From assembly GCA_018657495.1 (NCBI GenBank), contig JABHXA010000011.1, positions 39,363 through 103,362 of the forward strand: a stretch of 64,000 bases of DNA. Reading direction: 5' to 3'. Source of the stretch: Fidelibacterota bacterium (GTDB taxonomy: Bacteria > Fidelibacterota > Marinisomatia > SCGC-AAA003-L08 > JACNLC01). Both the position numbers and the translations under genes were made by a program. This document shows, in pieces, positions 55,083-64,000 of the stretch (the first letter of the stretch is position 1; the number at the start of each line of letters is the position of its first letter). A model generated the notes under the pieces. That model made no database searches, was not told where the DNA came from, and worked only from the letters and a program-made list of their open reading frames with translations.

Positions 55083-56131
55083 TGTATAACGAAGAAAAAG
55101 ACAGATATCGTCCAAGAGACCGGGATCGATCCTCTGAGAGAAGGTTTGATTCTCAAAAAGAAGAAAAATTATATACTCCTGGTTGGGTTCGTCAATTACG
55201 GGTGAATCCAATTCCGTTATTGTTACAGTCAACTAATCCGGGGATCATTCTTGATACATATCGATATGGTTATGGTCTTCCTTCGAAGTATACCGAAGTT
55301 GAAAAAGCACAACGGGATGTTGATCGTAATCCATCAACGATTCGATTATTGAGTATAGCTTCCGATGAGGATATCAAGTCATCAACAGAGGCGGAGAGTG
55401 CTTATGGTTTAGAATTTCTTGAATCATTAACCCGTATGGAAAAAATCATCAGGGCTGGTGTCAATAGAAATCATAATCTGATACAGCCCCATGTTGTCAA
55501 ATTGATGAAGTTTGCCCGGGAAGACGGTAGGTTCCCACTATTATATCATCATCATGCCCATGCCTGCTGGGTACTATTAAAGTTAGGTCTGTCTGGCAAT
55601 CGGATGTTGGATAAGTCAATATTTTGGCTTCTCAAAAGACAGCGAGCCGATGGTGGCTGGCTTCACAGAAGTCTGGTGCCTGATTCAAAAACTTTTGACG
55701 AAACAGCATCATGCCTGTGGACCACTGCGGAAATATTACAGATGATAGTATTGCGTAAATCACTACTTCAAGAGATAGATTATGAAAAAGCAGTAAAATT
55801 CCTCCTATCGAACGTTGAAATGGAAAATTCATCCATCTTGATGCAAAGTAAATCATATTGGAATAAGTTGGCATCTGGTGCGGGAAACGAAGCAATGTTT
55901 TCGGGAGGAACCTTAAAAGTGCTTGAAATTGCCGCAGACTTTGGTGTTCATAAATATGATCCAACGGTTGATAAATACGTAAAGTGGCTTAAAAATTTAC
56001 AAATGGATAATGGATTGTTTCCTATGGATGCTGGGAAAATGTCTATCGCCGACGAATCTGTCACAGTTAGAGTCATTTCTGTGTTTAGAAAGTTTGCAAA
56101 AAATGAACGAATTTCTGACAATTCTGCATGA
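55082..56131 (+). CDS. Alpha-alpha toroid (terpene-cyclase/prenyltransferase-like repeat) protein
   Basis: 349 residues with an Arg-rich, polar start (residues 1-35) and no signal peptide. The rest is helical with several QW-like repeats: WLLKRQRADGGWLH and YVKWLKNLQMDNGLFPMD, plus LMKFAREDGRFPLLYH. This is the toroid fold shared by squalene cyclases, protein prenyltransferases and relatives. The DxDD catalytic motif of cyclases is not seen, so an enzyme role is doubtful. It begins within the stop of the diheme gene. I do not recognise a named family. Confidence 0.7.
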   Translation: MYNEEKDRYRPRDRDRSSERRFDSQKEEKLYTPGWVRQLRVNPIPLLLQSTNPGIILDTYRYGYGLPSKYTEVEKAQRDVDRNPSTIRLLSIASDEDIKSSTEAESAYGLEFLESLTRMEKIIRAGVNRNHNLIQPHVVKLMKFAREDGRFPLLYHHHAHACWVLLKLGLSGNRMLDKSIFWLLKRQRADGGWLHRSLVPDSKTFDETASCLWTTAEILQMIVLRKSLLQEIDYEKAVKFLLSNVEMENSSILMQSKSYWNKLASGAGNEAMFSGGTLKVLEIAADFGVHKYDPTVDKYVKWLKNLQMDNGLFPMDAGKMSIADESVTVRVISVFRKFAKNERISDNSA

Positions 56132-56223
56132 AAGGATACAAAAATAATTCAACATTGCACGATTGTTTGCAGGCATGGAATTTGCCCAAGACCAAAAGAA
56201 TCAATTTATAGAAAGATTATTAT

Positions 56224-58602
56224 ATGAGTGACCTGGTCAAGACTGATGACAAAATATATCCAATATTACCTCTTAGAAATACAGTTTTATTTCCTCAGCA
56301 AATTATCCCAATTTATATTGGCAGAAGCCAATCACTAAACCTCATTGCAGATTTACCGTCAAGCGGAAAAAAGATGATAATCGTCGTCGCCCAGAAAGAT
56401 GGATCTGTAGAGACACCTACCAGTGATGATCTTTTCGAGTGGGGAACTCTTGCAATTGTCATGCGCGTTTTCAATATGCCGGACAAACAGAAATCGGCTA
56501 TTGTTCAAGGCATTGGACGTGTTCGAATTACCCAATTTACCGAATCAAAGCCCTATTTCAAGGGCAATATAATGCGATTTGATGACCCTGATGATTCATC
56601 AGTTGAACTAAAAGCATTGATGACCAACTTACAAGTTGTTTATGAAAAATTAGTAGATGTAGCTCCTTATTTATCAAATGAGCAGTTCAAGCAGGTTACC
56701 AGTATCTCGCATCCTGGTAAATATGCGGATCGCGCTATTTCCGTCATGAATATTGCCACCGAAGAAAAACAGAAGATTCTTGAAAATATCAATATCAAGG
56801 ATAGGCTGGAAAAAGCAACTGTGGTGATTGGTCGTGAACTTCAGCGCATTGAACTCAGTGATAAAATTCAATCCAATGTCCAGGATGAAATATCAAAATC
56901 ACAACGTGAGTATTACCTGCGTGAACAAATGAAAGCGATTCGAAAAGAATTGGGGGATGATGAACCGGCAGTAGAATTGATAGAAATTGAGGAAAAGGTA
57001 AAAAAAGCCAAAATGCCTGAGCCCATTGAAAAAGTCGCCTTGAAAGAGATGGAAAGATTAAAACGAATTCCAACTCAGTCTCCTGAATACACCGTTGCAA
57101 GGACTTATATTGATTGGCTAGTTGATCTACCATGGAGTGTTAGCAGCGACGATAATGAAGATATAAAAAGTGCCCATGAAGTTCTTGACCATGATCACTA
57201 TGGACTGCAGAAAGTGAAAGAAAGAATACTTGAACATCTTGCCGTGAGAAAATTGAAAAGGTCAAGATCAAAAAAAGGGGAACGGTTAAAGAGTCCGATC
57301 CTATGTTTTGGAGGTCCTCCTGGGACTGGAAAAACATCGATGGGGAAATCCATTGCAAGGGCGATGAATAGAAAATTTATTCGTATTTCTCTTGGTGGTG
57401 TTCGCGATGAAGCGGAAATTCGAGGTCATCGACGAACTTATATTGGTGCCTTGCCTGGTAGGATAATCGCCAATCTTAAAAAAGCTGGGACAAATAATCC
57501 GATATTTATGCTGGATGAAATTGATAAACTTGGCATGGACTTCCGAGGGGATCCTTCGAGTGCACTCCTGGAGGTTCTGGATCCTGAACAAAATTTTGCA
57601 TTTAACGATCATTATCTCGAAGTAGACTTTGACTTATCTAATATTATTTTTATTACAACGGCAAACCGAGTAGATAAAATACCTGGGCCTCTTAGAGATA
57701 GAATGGAAGTATTGGAATTTACCGGTTATATCATGGATGAAAAATTAAATATCGCCAAAAATCATCTTGTTGACAAACAGGTAAAAGAACATGGATTAAA
57801 AAAGACTGAACTACAATTTAAAGATGATGGATTAACTTGCCTTATTGAGTCTTATACTAGGGAAGCAGGTGTGAGAAACCTGGAAAGACAGATTGCAAAT
57901 ATTTGTCGAAAAGCCGCGATGGATATCGCTACTGGAAAACATAAACGTATAAAGATAATTCCTGAAACAGTAGAGAGATATCTCGGACCCATAAAGTTTT
58001 ATCCTGAGGTAGCAGAAAGAGCAGAGATACCAGGTATAGTCGTCGGTCTTGCTTGGACTGCATTTGGCGGTGATATTCTGTTTGTTGAAGTTTCAAAAAT
58101 GCCCGGTAAGGGGGAGTTAAAACTAACAGGTCAATTGGGTGATGTCATGAAAGAATCGGTTCAGGCGGCCTATAGTTATATCCGTTCAAATGCTGAGGCG
58201 TTGGGCATCGATCCAAAATTCCATGAAAAAATAGATCTTCATGTTCATGTCCCCGCCGGCGCTATTCCAAAAGATGGCCCATCAGCCGGTATAACAATGT
58301 TAACTGCCATAACATCGCTATTATTGGATATCCCCGTTGGCGAATTTATTGGCATGACTGGCGAGATCAGTTTAAGGGGAAATGTATTACCGATTGGTGG
58401 ATTAAAGGAAAAATCAACAGCTGCCCATCGAGCTGGACTCAAGCATATTATTGTCCCCAAATTAAATAAAAAAGATCTTCTGGATATTCCTGATAAAGTC
58501 AAAAAAGATTTAAAAATTACCTTTGTTTCCGATGTAAATGAAGTTCTAAAATTGGCTCTCGGTTTAGAGGTGAATAATGAAAATATTACTGAAGGGAAAT
58601 GA
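56224..58602 (+). CDS. lon: ATP-dependent protease Lon
   Basis: 792 residues, the bacterial LonA length. N-terminal substrate domain ([18 protein letters not shown]), coiled-coil middle part ([17 protein letters not shown]), AAA+ module with Walker [15 protein letters not shown] and Walker [11 protein letters not shown], and the protease domain with catalytic Ser687 in [11 protein letters not shown] and the Lys in GGLKEKS. It degrades damaged and regulatory proteins in the cytoplasm. It has its own 92-bp leader and ends 19 bp before a tRNA gene. Confidence 0.97.
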   Translation: MSDLVKTDDKIYPILPLRNTVLFPQQIIPIYIGRSQSLNLIADLPSSGKKMIIVVAQKDGSVETPTSDDLFEWGTLAIVMRVFNMPDKQKSAIVQGIGRVRITQFTESKPYFKGNIMRFDDPDDSSVELKALMTNLQVVYEKLVDVAPYLSNEQFKQVTSISHPGKYADRAISVMNIATEEKQKILENINIKDRLEKATVVIGRELQRIELSDKIQSNVQDEISKSQREYYLREQMKAIRKELGDDEPAVELIEIEEKVKKAKMPEPIEKVALKEMERLKRIPTQSPEYTVARTYIDWLVDLPWSVSSDDNEDIKSAHEVLDHDHYGLQKVKERILEHLAVRKLKRSRSKKGERLKSPILCFGGPPGTGKTSMGKSIARAMNRKFIRISLGGVRDEAEIRGHRRTYIGALPGRIIANLKKAGTNNPIFMLDEIDKLGMDFRGDPSSALLEVLDPEQNFAFNDHYLEVDFDLSNIIFITTANRVDKIPGPLRDRMEVLEFTGYIMDEKLNIAKNHLVDKQVKEHGLKKTELQFKDDGLTCLIESYTREAGVRNLERQIANICRKAAMDIATGKHKRIKIIPETVERYLGPIKFYPEVAERAEIPGIVVGLAWTAFGGDILFVEVSKMPGKGELKLTGQLGDVMKESVQAAYSYIRSNAEALGIDPKFHEKIDLHVHVPAGAIPKDGPSAGITMLTAITSLLLDIPVGEFIGMTGEISLRGNVLPIGGLKEKSTAAHRAGLKHIIVPKLNKKDLLDIPDKVKKDLKITFVSDVNEVLKLALGLEVNNENITEGK

Positions 58603-58621
58603 ACCGAAAATCTTGTATCAT

Positions 58622-58696
58622 GGTCGATTAACTCAGTTGGTTTAGAGTGCCTGCCTTACAAGCAGGTGGTCGCTGGTTCGAGTCCAGCATCGACCA
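58622..58696 (+). tRNA. tRNA-Val (anticodon TAC)
   Basis: A full cloverleaf can be drawn: acceptor GGTCGAT with ATCGACC, D-arm ACTC/GAGT, anticodon stem CCTGC/GCAGG with loop CTTACAA (anticodon TAC, Val), variable loop TGGTC and T-arm GCTGG-TTCGAGT-CCAGC. The discriminator is A at 58696 and CCA is not encoded. It follows lon by 19 bp and may be cut from the lon transcript. Confidence 0.95.
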
Positions 58697-58705
58697 CATA
58701 AAATT

Positions 58706-58744
58706 AACCCGTCAAAGACTATTGTTTTTGACGGGTTTTTTTTT
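58706..58744 (+). terminator. Intrinsic terminator after lon and tRNA-Val
   Basis: AACCCGTCAAA (58706-58716) pairs with TTTGACGGGTT (58727-58737), followed by a run of nine T. It ends the transcript of the tRNA gene and probably of lon. Confidence 0.93.
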
Positions 58745-58890
58745 ATTATAATCCTCAATTAATATCTTCTCAATCTGGACAAATGCCGACAATCACGGAC
58801 AAATAATACCACATTTGGATACAGAATGAATGGATACCTGAGTTACATCAATATTCTGGTAATATAGGCTTAGGCTAAAAGCGGCAAATT

Positions 58891-60327
58891 TTACCCCAAG
58901 TCCAAAATAATGTTGATTAAAACAATAATATCCAAAATATTCACATTATTATCCAGATTGATATCCACCAGAATATCATAATCGTTAGAAAAAAGTGTAT
59001 TCAACATCGTCATTATATCTAGAATATTTACAGATTCATCGTGATTAACATCACCGGGTAAGAAATCTGCTTCAATCCAAATTTCATATGGATAGTTCTG
59101 ATTACTTGTATATTGATTAGGGACTGCTGCCACAATATATTTAATCATTTCTGTTTCGGGAACGATATCAATTGCGATAAAACCAGCTTGATCATTAATT
59201 TGATTTAGAGAGTATATGTCAACTTCATTATCGGTCTGGACAACTATCCTACTTCTGAAGTGAGCAGTTTCTGCATTGGAACCCTGGAAATAGAAAGCTA
59301 CTTTTCCACTATTGATATCCATAAGATCATATACATTATAAGACCAACCACCGGGGAACCAATCCTCCGGTGGAGTAAACCATTGTCCATTGGTGCCCTC
59401 AGCTCCTATTACGTCAATGATTGGATTCAGATCGTTCGGATCTCCGTAATTCTCTAATTCTGTCCTTGCCCGATTTAGTTGTTCCAGAGTAATATAATCG
59501 AAATCTGCCACGTTGTGAGAAGCCCAATCGGCGAATATCTCCCGAAAATCTGCTACCCCAATTTCTGTTGCCAGAAACTCCTGTGGTAGTAATTGTGTGC
59601 CACTATAAAAACCTGAAGAGATGAGCGTGGCTGGGAAACCAGTGTTCTCAGTCAAATAATATAAGAATGCATTCATGGCATAGGGATGAACGCCTCTTTG
59701 CCAATTCTGAGGATCATCAGGAGGGGCGTTCCAGTTATCATACCACATTGGTAGTTGGGGATTTGCCTCAATAGCAGCACATTCAAGAAATGCAAGCTCT
59801 TCATCCGGTAGCACCCATGAAACGAACCAATTGGCTGAGGCTTCAACAAACCAGGCAGAATCTCCATCATAACTAAAGCCTGGTGAATTTGCGTTATATT
59901 GGAAAATGTGAAATCCTTCATGATATTGATAGATGGGTTCCAAATGAGCACCTATAGCCAAGGTAAGATAAGGATATCCAAAACTGTCAGTCCCTTGCCC
60001 AACTGCCCAGCCGTCAGGAAACAGATCTTCATTCCAATTCCCAATATATACATTATAATAATAACCATCACCAGGATTGGGAGGATCTTCCATAAACAGC
60101 TCATCCAGACATATAAGGCGTATCCCATTTAAGACCTCTAGTAATTGCTGAGCATCATTGCTATAATCATATTCTGCATCCCACCAAACTACAAATATTC
60201 CTCCAGTTGAGAACTCGCATGAGGTACTATCACAAAATTCATTTTGGAAGGAAAGCTGCCCTAATAGCCATGGACATGATAATACAATAATGAGAAAATA
60301 ATAGAATAAATTTATTTTTGCTTTCAT
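58891..60327 (-). CDS. Secreted putative zinc metallopeptidase with dockerin-like end
   Basis: 478 residues with a signal peptide (LFYYFLIIVLSCPWLLGQ). An HExxH-type site reads YHEGFHIFQY near residue 140, and WFVEASANWF follows about 30 residues later, giving the Glu ligand of gluzincin-like enzymes. The middle part is beta-rich. The end is dockerin-like: GDVNHDESVNILDIMTML and DINLDNNVNILDIIVLI. It resembles DUF6055-type proteins of marine bacteria, but substrate and activity are not shown. It belongs with the dockerin-tailed secreted set found elsewhere in this window. Confidence 0.75.
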   Translation of the reverse strand: MKAKINLFYYFLIIVLSCPWLLGQLSFQNEFCDSTSCEFSTGGIFVVWWDAEYDYSNDAQQLLEVLNGIRLICLDELFMEDPPNPGDGYYYNVYIGNWNEDLFPDGWAVGQGTDSFGYPYLTLAIGAHLEPIYQYHEGFHIFQYNANSPGFSYDGDSAWFVEASANWFVSWVLPDEELAFLECAAIEANPQLPMWYDNWNAPPDDPQNWQRGVHPYAMNAFLYYLTENTGFPATLISSGFYSGTQLLPQEFLATEIGVADFREIFADWASHNVADFDYITLEQLNRARTELENYGDPNDLNPIIDVIGAEGTNGQWFTPPEDWFPGGWSYNVYDLMDINSGKVAFYFQGSNAETAHFRSRIVVQTDNEVDIYSLNQINDQAGFIAIDIVPETEMIKYIVAAVPNQYTSNQNYPYEIWIEADFLPGDVNHDESVNILDIMTMLNTLFSNDYDILVDINLDNNVNILDIIVLINIILDLG

Positions 60328-60850
60328 GATTTAAAATTTGATCCTTAACCATCTATATTATTATTTGACCATATTCCCAGGTCAATTGAAACTTATTTTC
60401 ATAGTAATCTACAATAAATTTCGCCTCAATCCATTTACAGTGTTTAGATTGTTTATGATGGAATTTACATAAAATTCAGAATGCCCCCATACTTGAAAAG
60501 TACAAGAAATTCCCATCCGAATACCGAGCCACTGAATACCGGAGTGTTAAAAATTGCAGTTTCATGACGTTTCTTCTTTTTTTAAAGTCTATCATCAATC
60601 TTCCTAAATAAAAAATTTGTTAAATAATTCATATTTGGAAAAAATATTCAAGTATTGAAACTTAGATCAATTATTTAAATGCTGAACTGTAATATCCGAT
60701 TATGTATAGTCTCTTAACATGAAGTCGTTTTAGATTCATGCAGGCAATTGAAGATCTATTCACAATTTAAAGATATGAATATTATTTTTAATTATTATAA
60801 GTTATATTTTTATCCAACGCCTTTAGTTTTTATTGTTTTAAGGAGAAAAA
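60328..60850. other. 523-bp AT-rich gene-free stretch
   Basis: I see no gene, tRNA or convincing hairpin here. It lies between divergent genes and must hold both promoters. AAGGAGAAAAA directly before 60851 is the ribosome site of the plus-strand gene. Confidence 0.5.
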
Positions 60851-61222
60851 ATGAAAAATAAAATAAAATTGAAATATTTTTTGTCAATATTTGTATCAGT
60901 ACTAATTGGAAGTATTATTGGGATGATAGCTTATCACAAAACTGTTGTCGCTCCAGTTATTCTTATTTACAAAGGGGAAACAGCACAGCAGACACTCAGC
61001 GATATGGATGCATTGGAATATTTATATCACAACGATTGTGAAACGGCTGTAAAACTAATTGAGCTCAAAGTTAACAATAATTTTCTTATTCTTAATCGTA
61101 TGCAGGTTTTTAATGAAACCGATAGTTATATTCAAAATCTCTCAATGGGTATAATGAATAAAAAAGAAATAATCTTAAAACAATTCGTGGATAAAAGTTG
61201 GGTATTTGACATCCCAGATTGA
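60851..61222 (+). CDS. Small protein with one N-terminal membrane helix, unknown
   Basis: 123 residues. A membrane helix at about 9-30 (YFLSIFVSVLIGSIIGMIAY) is followed by a charged, helical domain with ALEYLYHNDCETAVKLIELK. A clear AAGGAG stands six bases before the ATG. I do not recognise the family. It stands alone with the next small membrane protein 95 bp downstream. Confidence 0.65.
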   Translation: MKNKIKLKYFLSIFVSVLIGSIIGMIAYHKTVVAPVILIYKGETAQQTLSDMDALEYLYHNDCETAVKLIELKVNNNFLILNRMQVFNETDSYIQNLSMGIMNKKEIILKQFVDKSWVFDIPD

Positions 61223-61316
61223 TATATAATAAAATTTTTGCCTCTACAGATGATCCAGAATATCTTTTTATATCTGATTGCATTTAAAAATGACCACTAA
61301 ATGAAAGTTGAAAACT

Positions 61317-61658
61317 ATGGAAAATCTCACATTATTTGTAATTATCGGTATAATTGTTACTCTACTATTACTTGCAATAATATATTTAAAAAACAAACAT
61401 AAACAGCCAACAAATTATAAAGCATTTTTCATAATAGGAATTACCTGGATACCACTTGGAATTTCTACTGAAAATTACATTTTCTCGATTCTTGGTATTA
61501 TTTTTATAATAGTCGGTGTCATGAATAAGGACAAATGGAAAGAGAATAGTTTTACGTGGAAGAACTTATCACCTGAGCAGAAAAAAATCAAACTGTTAAT
61601 GGGACTCACGTTATTAATTACATTGATTCTTGGTATTATTTTTTATAAATTCAGATAG
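61317..61658 (+). CDS. Small three-helix membrane protein, unknown
   Basis: 113 residues from the ATG at 61317; a TTG three codons upstream (61308) is an alternative. Three hydrophobic stretches are seen: LFVIIGIIVTLLLLAIIYL, YIFSILGIIFIIVGVM and LLMGLTLLITLILGIIFY, with a Lys-rich loop before the last. No family recognised. The ribosome site is weak. Confidence 0.6.
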   Translation: MENLTLFVIIGIIVTLLLLAIIYLKNKHKQPTNYKAFFIIGITWIPLGISTENYIFSILGIIFIIVGVMNKDKWKENSFTWKNLSPEQKKIKLLMGLTLLITLILGIIFYKFR

Positions 61659-61741
61659 ATATTGATAAAACTACTAATCACAGACATTTGTCATCAGTAA
61701 GACTTGTCTGCTTGAATTGTCAAAATTCACAATAGGTACAC

Positions 61742-62095
61742 ATGAATATAAAAAAACTAAATACAATTCAAACTCAAAAAGTAGAGGCAGGTGACAAAAC
61801 AAAGTTCCAGGTACTGATCAGTCCTGATGAAGCCCCTAATTTTGCAATGAGAAGATTTATTATTGATCCTGGCGGCAGCATGCCTAGACATACCAATACA
61901 GTTGAACATGAGCAATTTGTATTGAATGGTAATGCAGAAGTTAGTATTGGTGATAAAATATATCAGGTTGAAAAGAATGATATTGTATTTATACAGGCAG
62001 GTAAAATCCATGGTTATGTGAATACAGGAAATCAACCGTTTGAATTTCTTTGTATGGTTCCAAACAAGGAGGATATTATTAAGATATCAGGTTAA
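61742..62095 (+). CDS. Cupin-domain protein
   Basis: 117 residues forming one beta-barrel cupin. Metal-binding wording: SMPRHTNTVEHEQFVLNG (His, His, Glu) and the second motif VFIQAGKIHGYVNTG (His). Small single cupins may bind a metal and act on small molecules or sense them; substrate is unknown. It stands between small membrane protein genes and a strong bidirectional terminator. Confidence 0.88.
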   Translation: MNIKKLNTIQTQKVEAGDKTKFQVLISPDEAPNFAMRRFIIDPGGSMPRHTNTVEHEQFVLNGNAEVSIGDKIYQVEKNDIVFIQAGKIHGYVNTGNQPFEFLCMVPNKEDIIKISG

Positions 62096-62132
62096 TAATA
62101 TTTAGATGCCTGAGATAAAATTATCTGAGATG

Positions 62133-62168
62133 AAAAAAGGGACTGTATTGAATGTACAGTCCCTTTTT
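62133..62168. terminator. Bidirectional intrinsic terminator
   Basis: AAAAAGGGACTGTA and TACAGTCCCTTTTT pair around a 7-base loop with A/T runs on both sides. It separates the cupin gene from the minus-strand secreted protein gene and can stop both transcripts. Confidence 0.93.
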
Positions 62169-62193
62169 AATATTCGATATTCAGTTTGTGAAT

Positions 62194-63162
62194 TTAAGGG
62201 GAGAGGATTATGCCTACAAGAAGGACAATATCGTTAACGTCAATAGTACTATTTCCATCGAGATCGCCAACAAGTAGTTGGTAATCATCAGGAGCACTAA
62301 AAAGAATTATATCAACCATCTCAACAACATCAATTACATCGACATTGCCATCCATATTAATATCACCCATAAGCAAATCATCACCTTCATCAACAATACA
62401 TAGCTCTACATTCACATCCCATTCACATCTTTCGTCAGCTTCGCAGCTTTCTGGATCCTGATAGGTAGGGCAGACAAGATACGGATCTGCAGGTAAACAG
62501 AACATGCCATCCCAGAAACACTCAGTATTTTCAACACAGTCCTCTTCATAATCAAATTGATCACAAACTACCGGTTCGATAGTAACAATAAAATCATAAA
62601 ATCCGCAATCACCTTGAACAACAGCATTAGTCCCGGTAAACCAGAAATCGACCCTTCCAGAACCTGTAACGTTGAGTTCATCAACCAGAATGGGATCACC
62701 TAAATCTTCATCGATATAGGCGGTACCAAATCCATTAAAACTTGATCCCAAATAGTCAGTATCTCCTGTGAATACAATGTCATGAAGAACAAGGACATCC
62801 ATGCCATTTAGTGATAAAAATATATTTCCACCGAGATAGGTTCGATGGTCTCCCCATGGAACCTCATTACAGAAAAAGGAGTCTACATCCAGCGTTAATC
62901 CGCCCATGGTCATAAGCATGTTATCTGTATTTTCAAAATACTCAGTATTTTCTCCAATACAAACACCCTCTGTAGCAGCGCTACAGCCATCAAAAACCTG
63001 CTCCATATACGCAAAAGCTTCAAGTCCGCACATTTGAGGACCTGTAGGGTTTGAAAAGACTATTTGACCCATGAATTCAAGAGTAGGGGTTTGTGATAAT
63101 AATAAAGATCCGATTGATATAATTGTAGTTGATACAATAACTTCTAATTTTTTAAATGACAT
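62194..63162 (-). CDS. Secreted Cys-rich protein with dockerin-like end
   Basis: 322 residues with a signal peptide (VIVSTTIISIGSLLLSQT). The middle is a beta-rich domain (about 25-195) of unknown kind. Then come Cys-rich stretches of the NTECFWDGMFC and ADERCEWDVNVELC type, each seven to eight residues between Cys, like small disulfide knots. The end is dockerin-like: GDINMDGNVDVIDVVEMVDI and GDLDGNSTIDVNDIVLLVGI. AAGGAGAA precedes the ATG. It is another member of the dockerin-tailed secreted set; function unknown. Confidence 0.8.
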   Translation of the reverse strand: MSFKKLEVIVSTTIISIGSLLLSQTPTLEFMGQIVFSNPTGPQMCGLEAFAYMEQVFDGCSAATEGVCIGENTEYFENTDNMLMTMGGLTLDVDSFFCNEVPWGDHRTYLGGNIFLSLNGMDVLVLHDIVFTGDTDYLGSSFNGFGTAYIDEDLGDPILVDELNVTGSGRVDFWFTGTNAVVQGDCGFYDFIVTIEPVVCDQFDYEEDCVENTECFWDGMFCLPADPYLVCPTYQDPESCEADERCEWDVNVELCIVDEGDDLLMGDINMDGNVDVIDVVEMVDIILFSAPDDYQLLVGDLDGNSTIDVNDIVLLVGIILSP

Positions 63163-63358
63163 ATTGGTTCTCCTTTTCCAGTTTTAGATAAAATGGGTTT
63201 GTCTGTCCGTTTATCAATTACAATTTAAACACAATGATCTGTATCACCAAACTATTTGTTTAGCGAAATTTAGAACTCCCTACCGGCGACAATTATAATT
63301 CCCTATTGAACAATAGTTGATATTAGCTATTTGAACCCCCTTAATAATGGAGGTTTAG
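63163..63358. mobile_element. Left end region of an IS21-like element
   Basis: The 196 bp ahead of istA hold short repeated units (TTAGAACTCCCTA and TATAATTCCCTAT near 63267-63306) as found in the multi-repeat ends of IS21-family elements. The exact outer end and any target duplication cannot be fixed from one side. Confidence 0.4.
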
Positions 63359-63923
63359 ATGGTGACAAATCACCAATATAGGAGGTTACTGAAGTTGGTA
63401 AACACAGAAAAGACGCAAGCGATTGCGGCATCGAAAGCGGGCCTGGATGTTAAGACAGCCCGCAAATATATCCACTCGGGCCACGCGCCCAGTGAACTAT
63501 CAAAATCACATACATGGCGAACCCGGCCAGATCCGTTTATAGAGGATTGGTCAGAGATACAAAAGAAGCTGGAAGCAAATTCTGGTTTTGAAGCCAAGAC
63601 GCTTTTTGAGTATTTACAGCGCCGATATCCTGGTAAATATGAAGATGGTCAACTGCGCACACTTCAGAGAAAAGTCAAGTACTGGCGAGCAACTGAAGGT
63701 CCTGCCCGGGAGGTATTTTTCTCGCAGGAACACTATCCCGGTGATGAATGTCAGTCTGATTTTACACACATGGATTCTTTAGGGATAACCATCCAGAGAC
63801 AGCCGTTTGATCACATGGTCTATCATTTTGTATTACCCTACTCAAATTGGGAGACTGGTACAATTTGTTTTTCAGAGAGCATGGAGAGTTTACGGGAAGG
63901 TTTTCAAAATGCTCTATTCCAAT
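63359..63923 (+). pseudogene. istA: IS21-family transposase IstA, interrupted
   Basis: ATG at 63359 with TGGAGG upstream. About 188 codons match the IS21 transposase start: an N-terminal helix-turn-helix (KTQAIAASKAGLDVKTARKY), a second one (KTLFEYLQRRYPGKYEDGQL), and the beginning of the DDE core with CQSDFTHMDSLGITI and YSNWETGTICFSESMESL. Homology stops abruptly after GFQNALFQL, where a different element begins. The codons beyond this point (LTCPPKVGPCC) no longer resemble IstA. The GC content is higher than in nearby genes, as expected of acquired DNA. Confidence 0.75.
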
Positions 63924-64000
63924 TGACCTGCCCCCCAAAAGTCGGACCATGTTGTAAGTTAGTCCTAAAGAAAAAAGAAAGGAAAACGAAACATGGCACG
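63924..64000 (+). mobile_element. Left end of an IS3-like insertion element inside istA
   Basis: The sequence TGACCTGCCCCCCAAAAGTC at 63924 has the form of IS3-family terminal inverted repeats (starting TG, with a C-run followed by AAA-GTC). About 70 bases further a ribosome site (AAAGGAAAA) precedes an ATG at 63993 that could be orfA. The rest lies beyond the window, so this is a likely reading, not proof. Confidence 0.55.

Noticed and set aside
58622..58696. tRNA considered as tRNA-Sec because of the selenoprotein candidate
   Set aside because: It has a 7-bp acceptor stem, a short variable loop and anticodon TAC, so it is an ordinary tRNA-Val.

Overview
The window looks like chromosomal DNA of an AT-rich, Gram-negative bacterium of the Fibrobacterota-Chlorobiota-Bacteroidota (FCB) kind. 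The clues are TonB-dependent receptors, FtsX-type permeases without a partner ATPase, secreted modular proteins with a YPNPFN type C-terminal sorting tail, many dockerin-like endings, and Asp/Cys-rich repeats of the GCTDPxAxNYxP type that are frequent in marine members. A Marinimicrobia (SAR406)-like origin is my inference; no rRNA is present to settle it.

Left part (1-18.9 kb). On the minus strand lie an OPT-family transporter (cut by the edge), an SSS-family symporter and a TonB-dependent receptor. The receptor carries a clear TPP riboswitch in its leader, so this is probably a thiamin or thiamin-precursor uptake unit. After an OmpA/PD40 protein, an inositol-phosphatase homologue and an alanine/glycine:cation symporter, a tightly packed plus-strand run follows: meaB-tatC-polyprenyl synthase-pgsA-ftsY-rimO-mce, then uvrC and a glycosyltransferase. 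Most junctions overlap by a few bases.

Sulfur-linked part (19.0-24.8 kb, minus strand). A Cys-rich MerR regulator heads an operon of a sulfide:quinone-oxidoreductase-like flavoprotein, a DUF1641-like protein, a single-Cys DsrC/TusE protein, a DsrE2-like protein and an unknown exported protein; a FadL-like porin follows. The leader holds four alternating half-sites about 11 bp apart, a good operator candidate.

Secretome part (25.1-41.0 kb, plus strand). A TPR protein with a possible C-terminal DNA-binding part is followed 2 bp later by an 814-residue secreted modular protein. Then comes a short exported thioredoxin-fold gene whose CxxC motif is replaced by two in-frame TGA codons (W-TGA-D-I-TGA), with a perfect hairpin just downstream. 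I read it as a secreted UxxU selenoprotein with TSP3-like and dockerin-like tails, and it is the most interesting object in the window. The gene sits between ~80-bp direct repeats and hairpin-rich DNA. A 3229-residue secreted giant and a small dockerin protein complete this part.

Right part (41.5-64 kb). After an FtsX-type permease, a tRNA-binding protein, a CoA-binding protein and pterin enzymes (queD-like, folE) comes a lipoate/2-oxoacid dehydrogenase cluster: lpdA, lipB, fused E1, a glutaryl-CoA-dehydrogenase-like enzyme, a CDF metal transporter, E2 and lipA. A small diheme cytochrome, a toroid-fold protein, lon and tRNA-Val(TAC) follow. Then come two more dockerin-tailed secreted proteins, small membrane proteins and a cupin. 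The right edge carries an IS21-type istA gene that appears to be broken by the left end of an IS3-like element.
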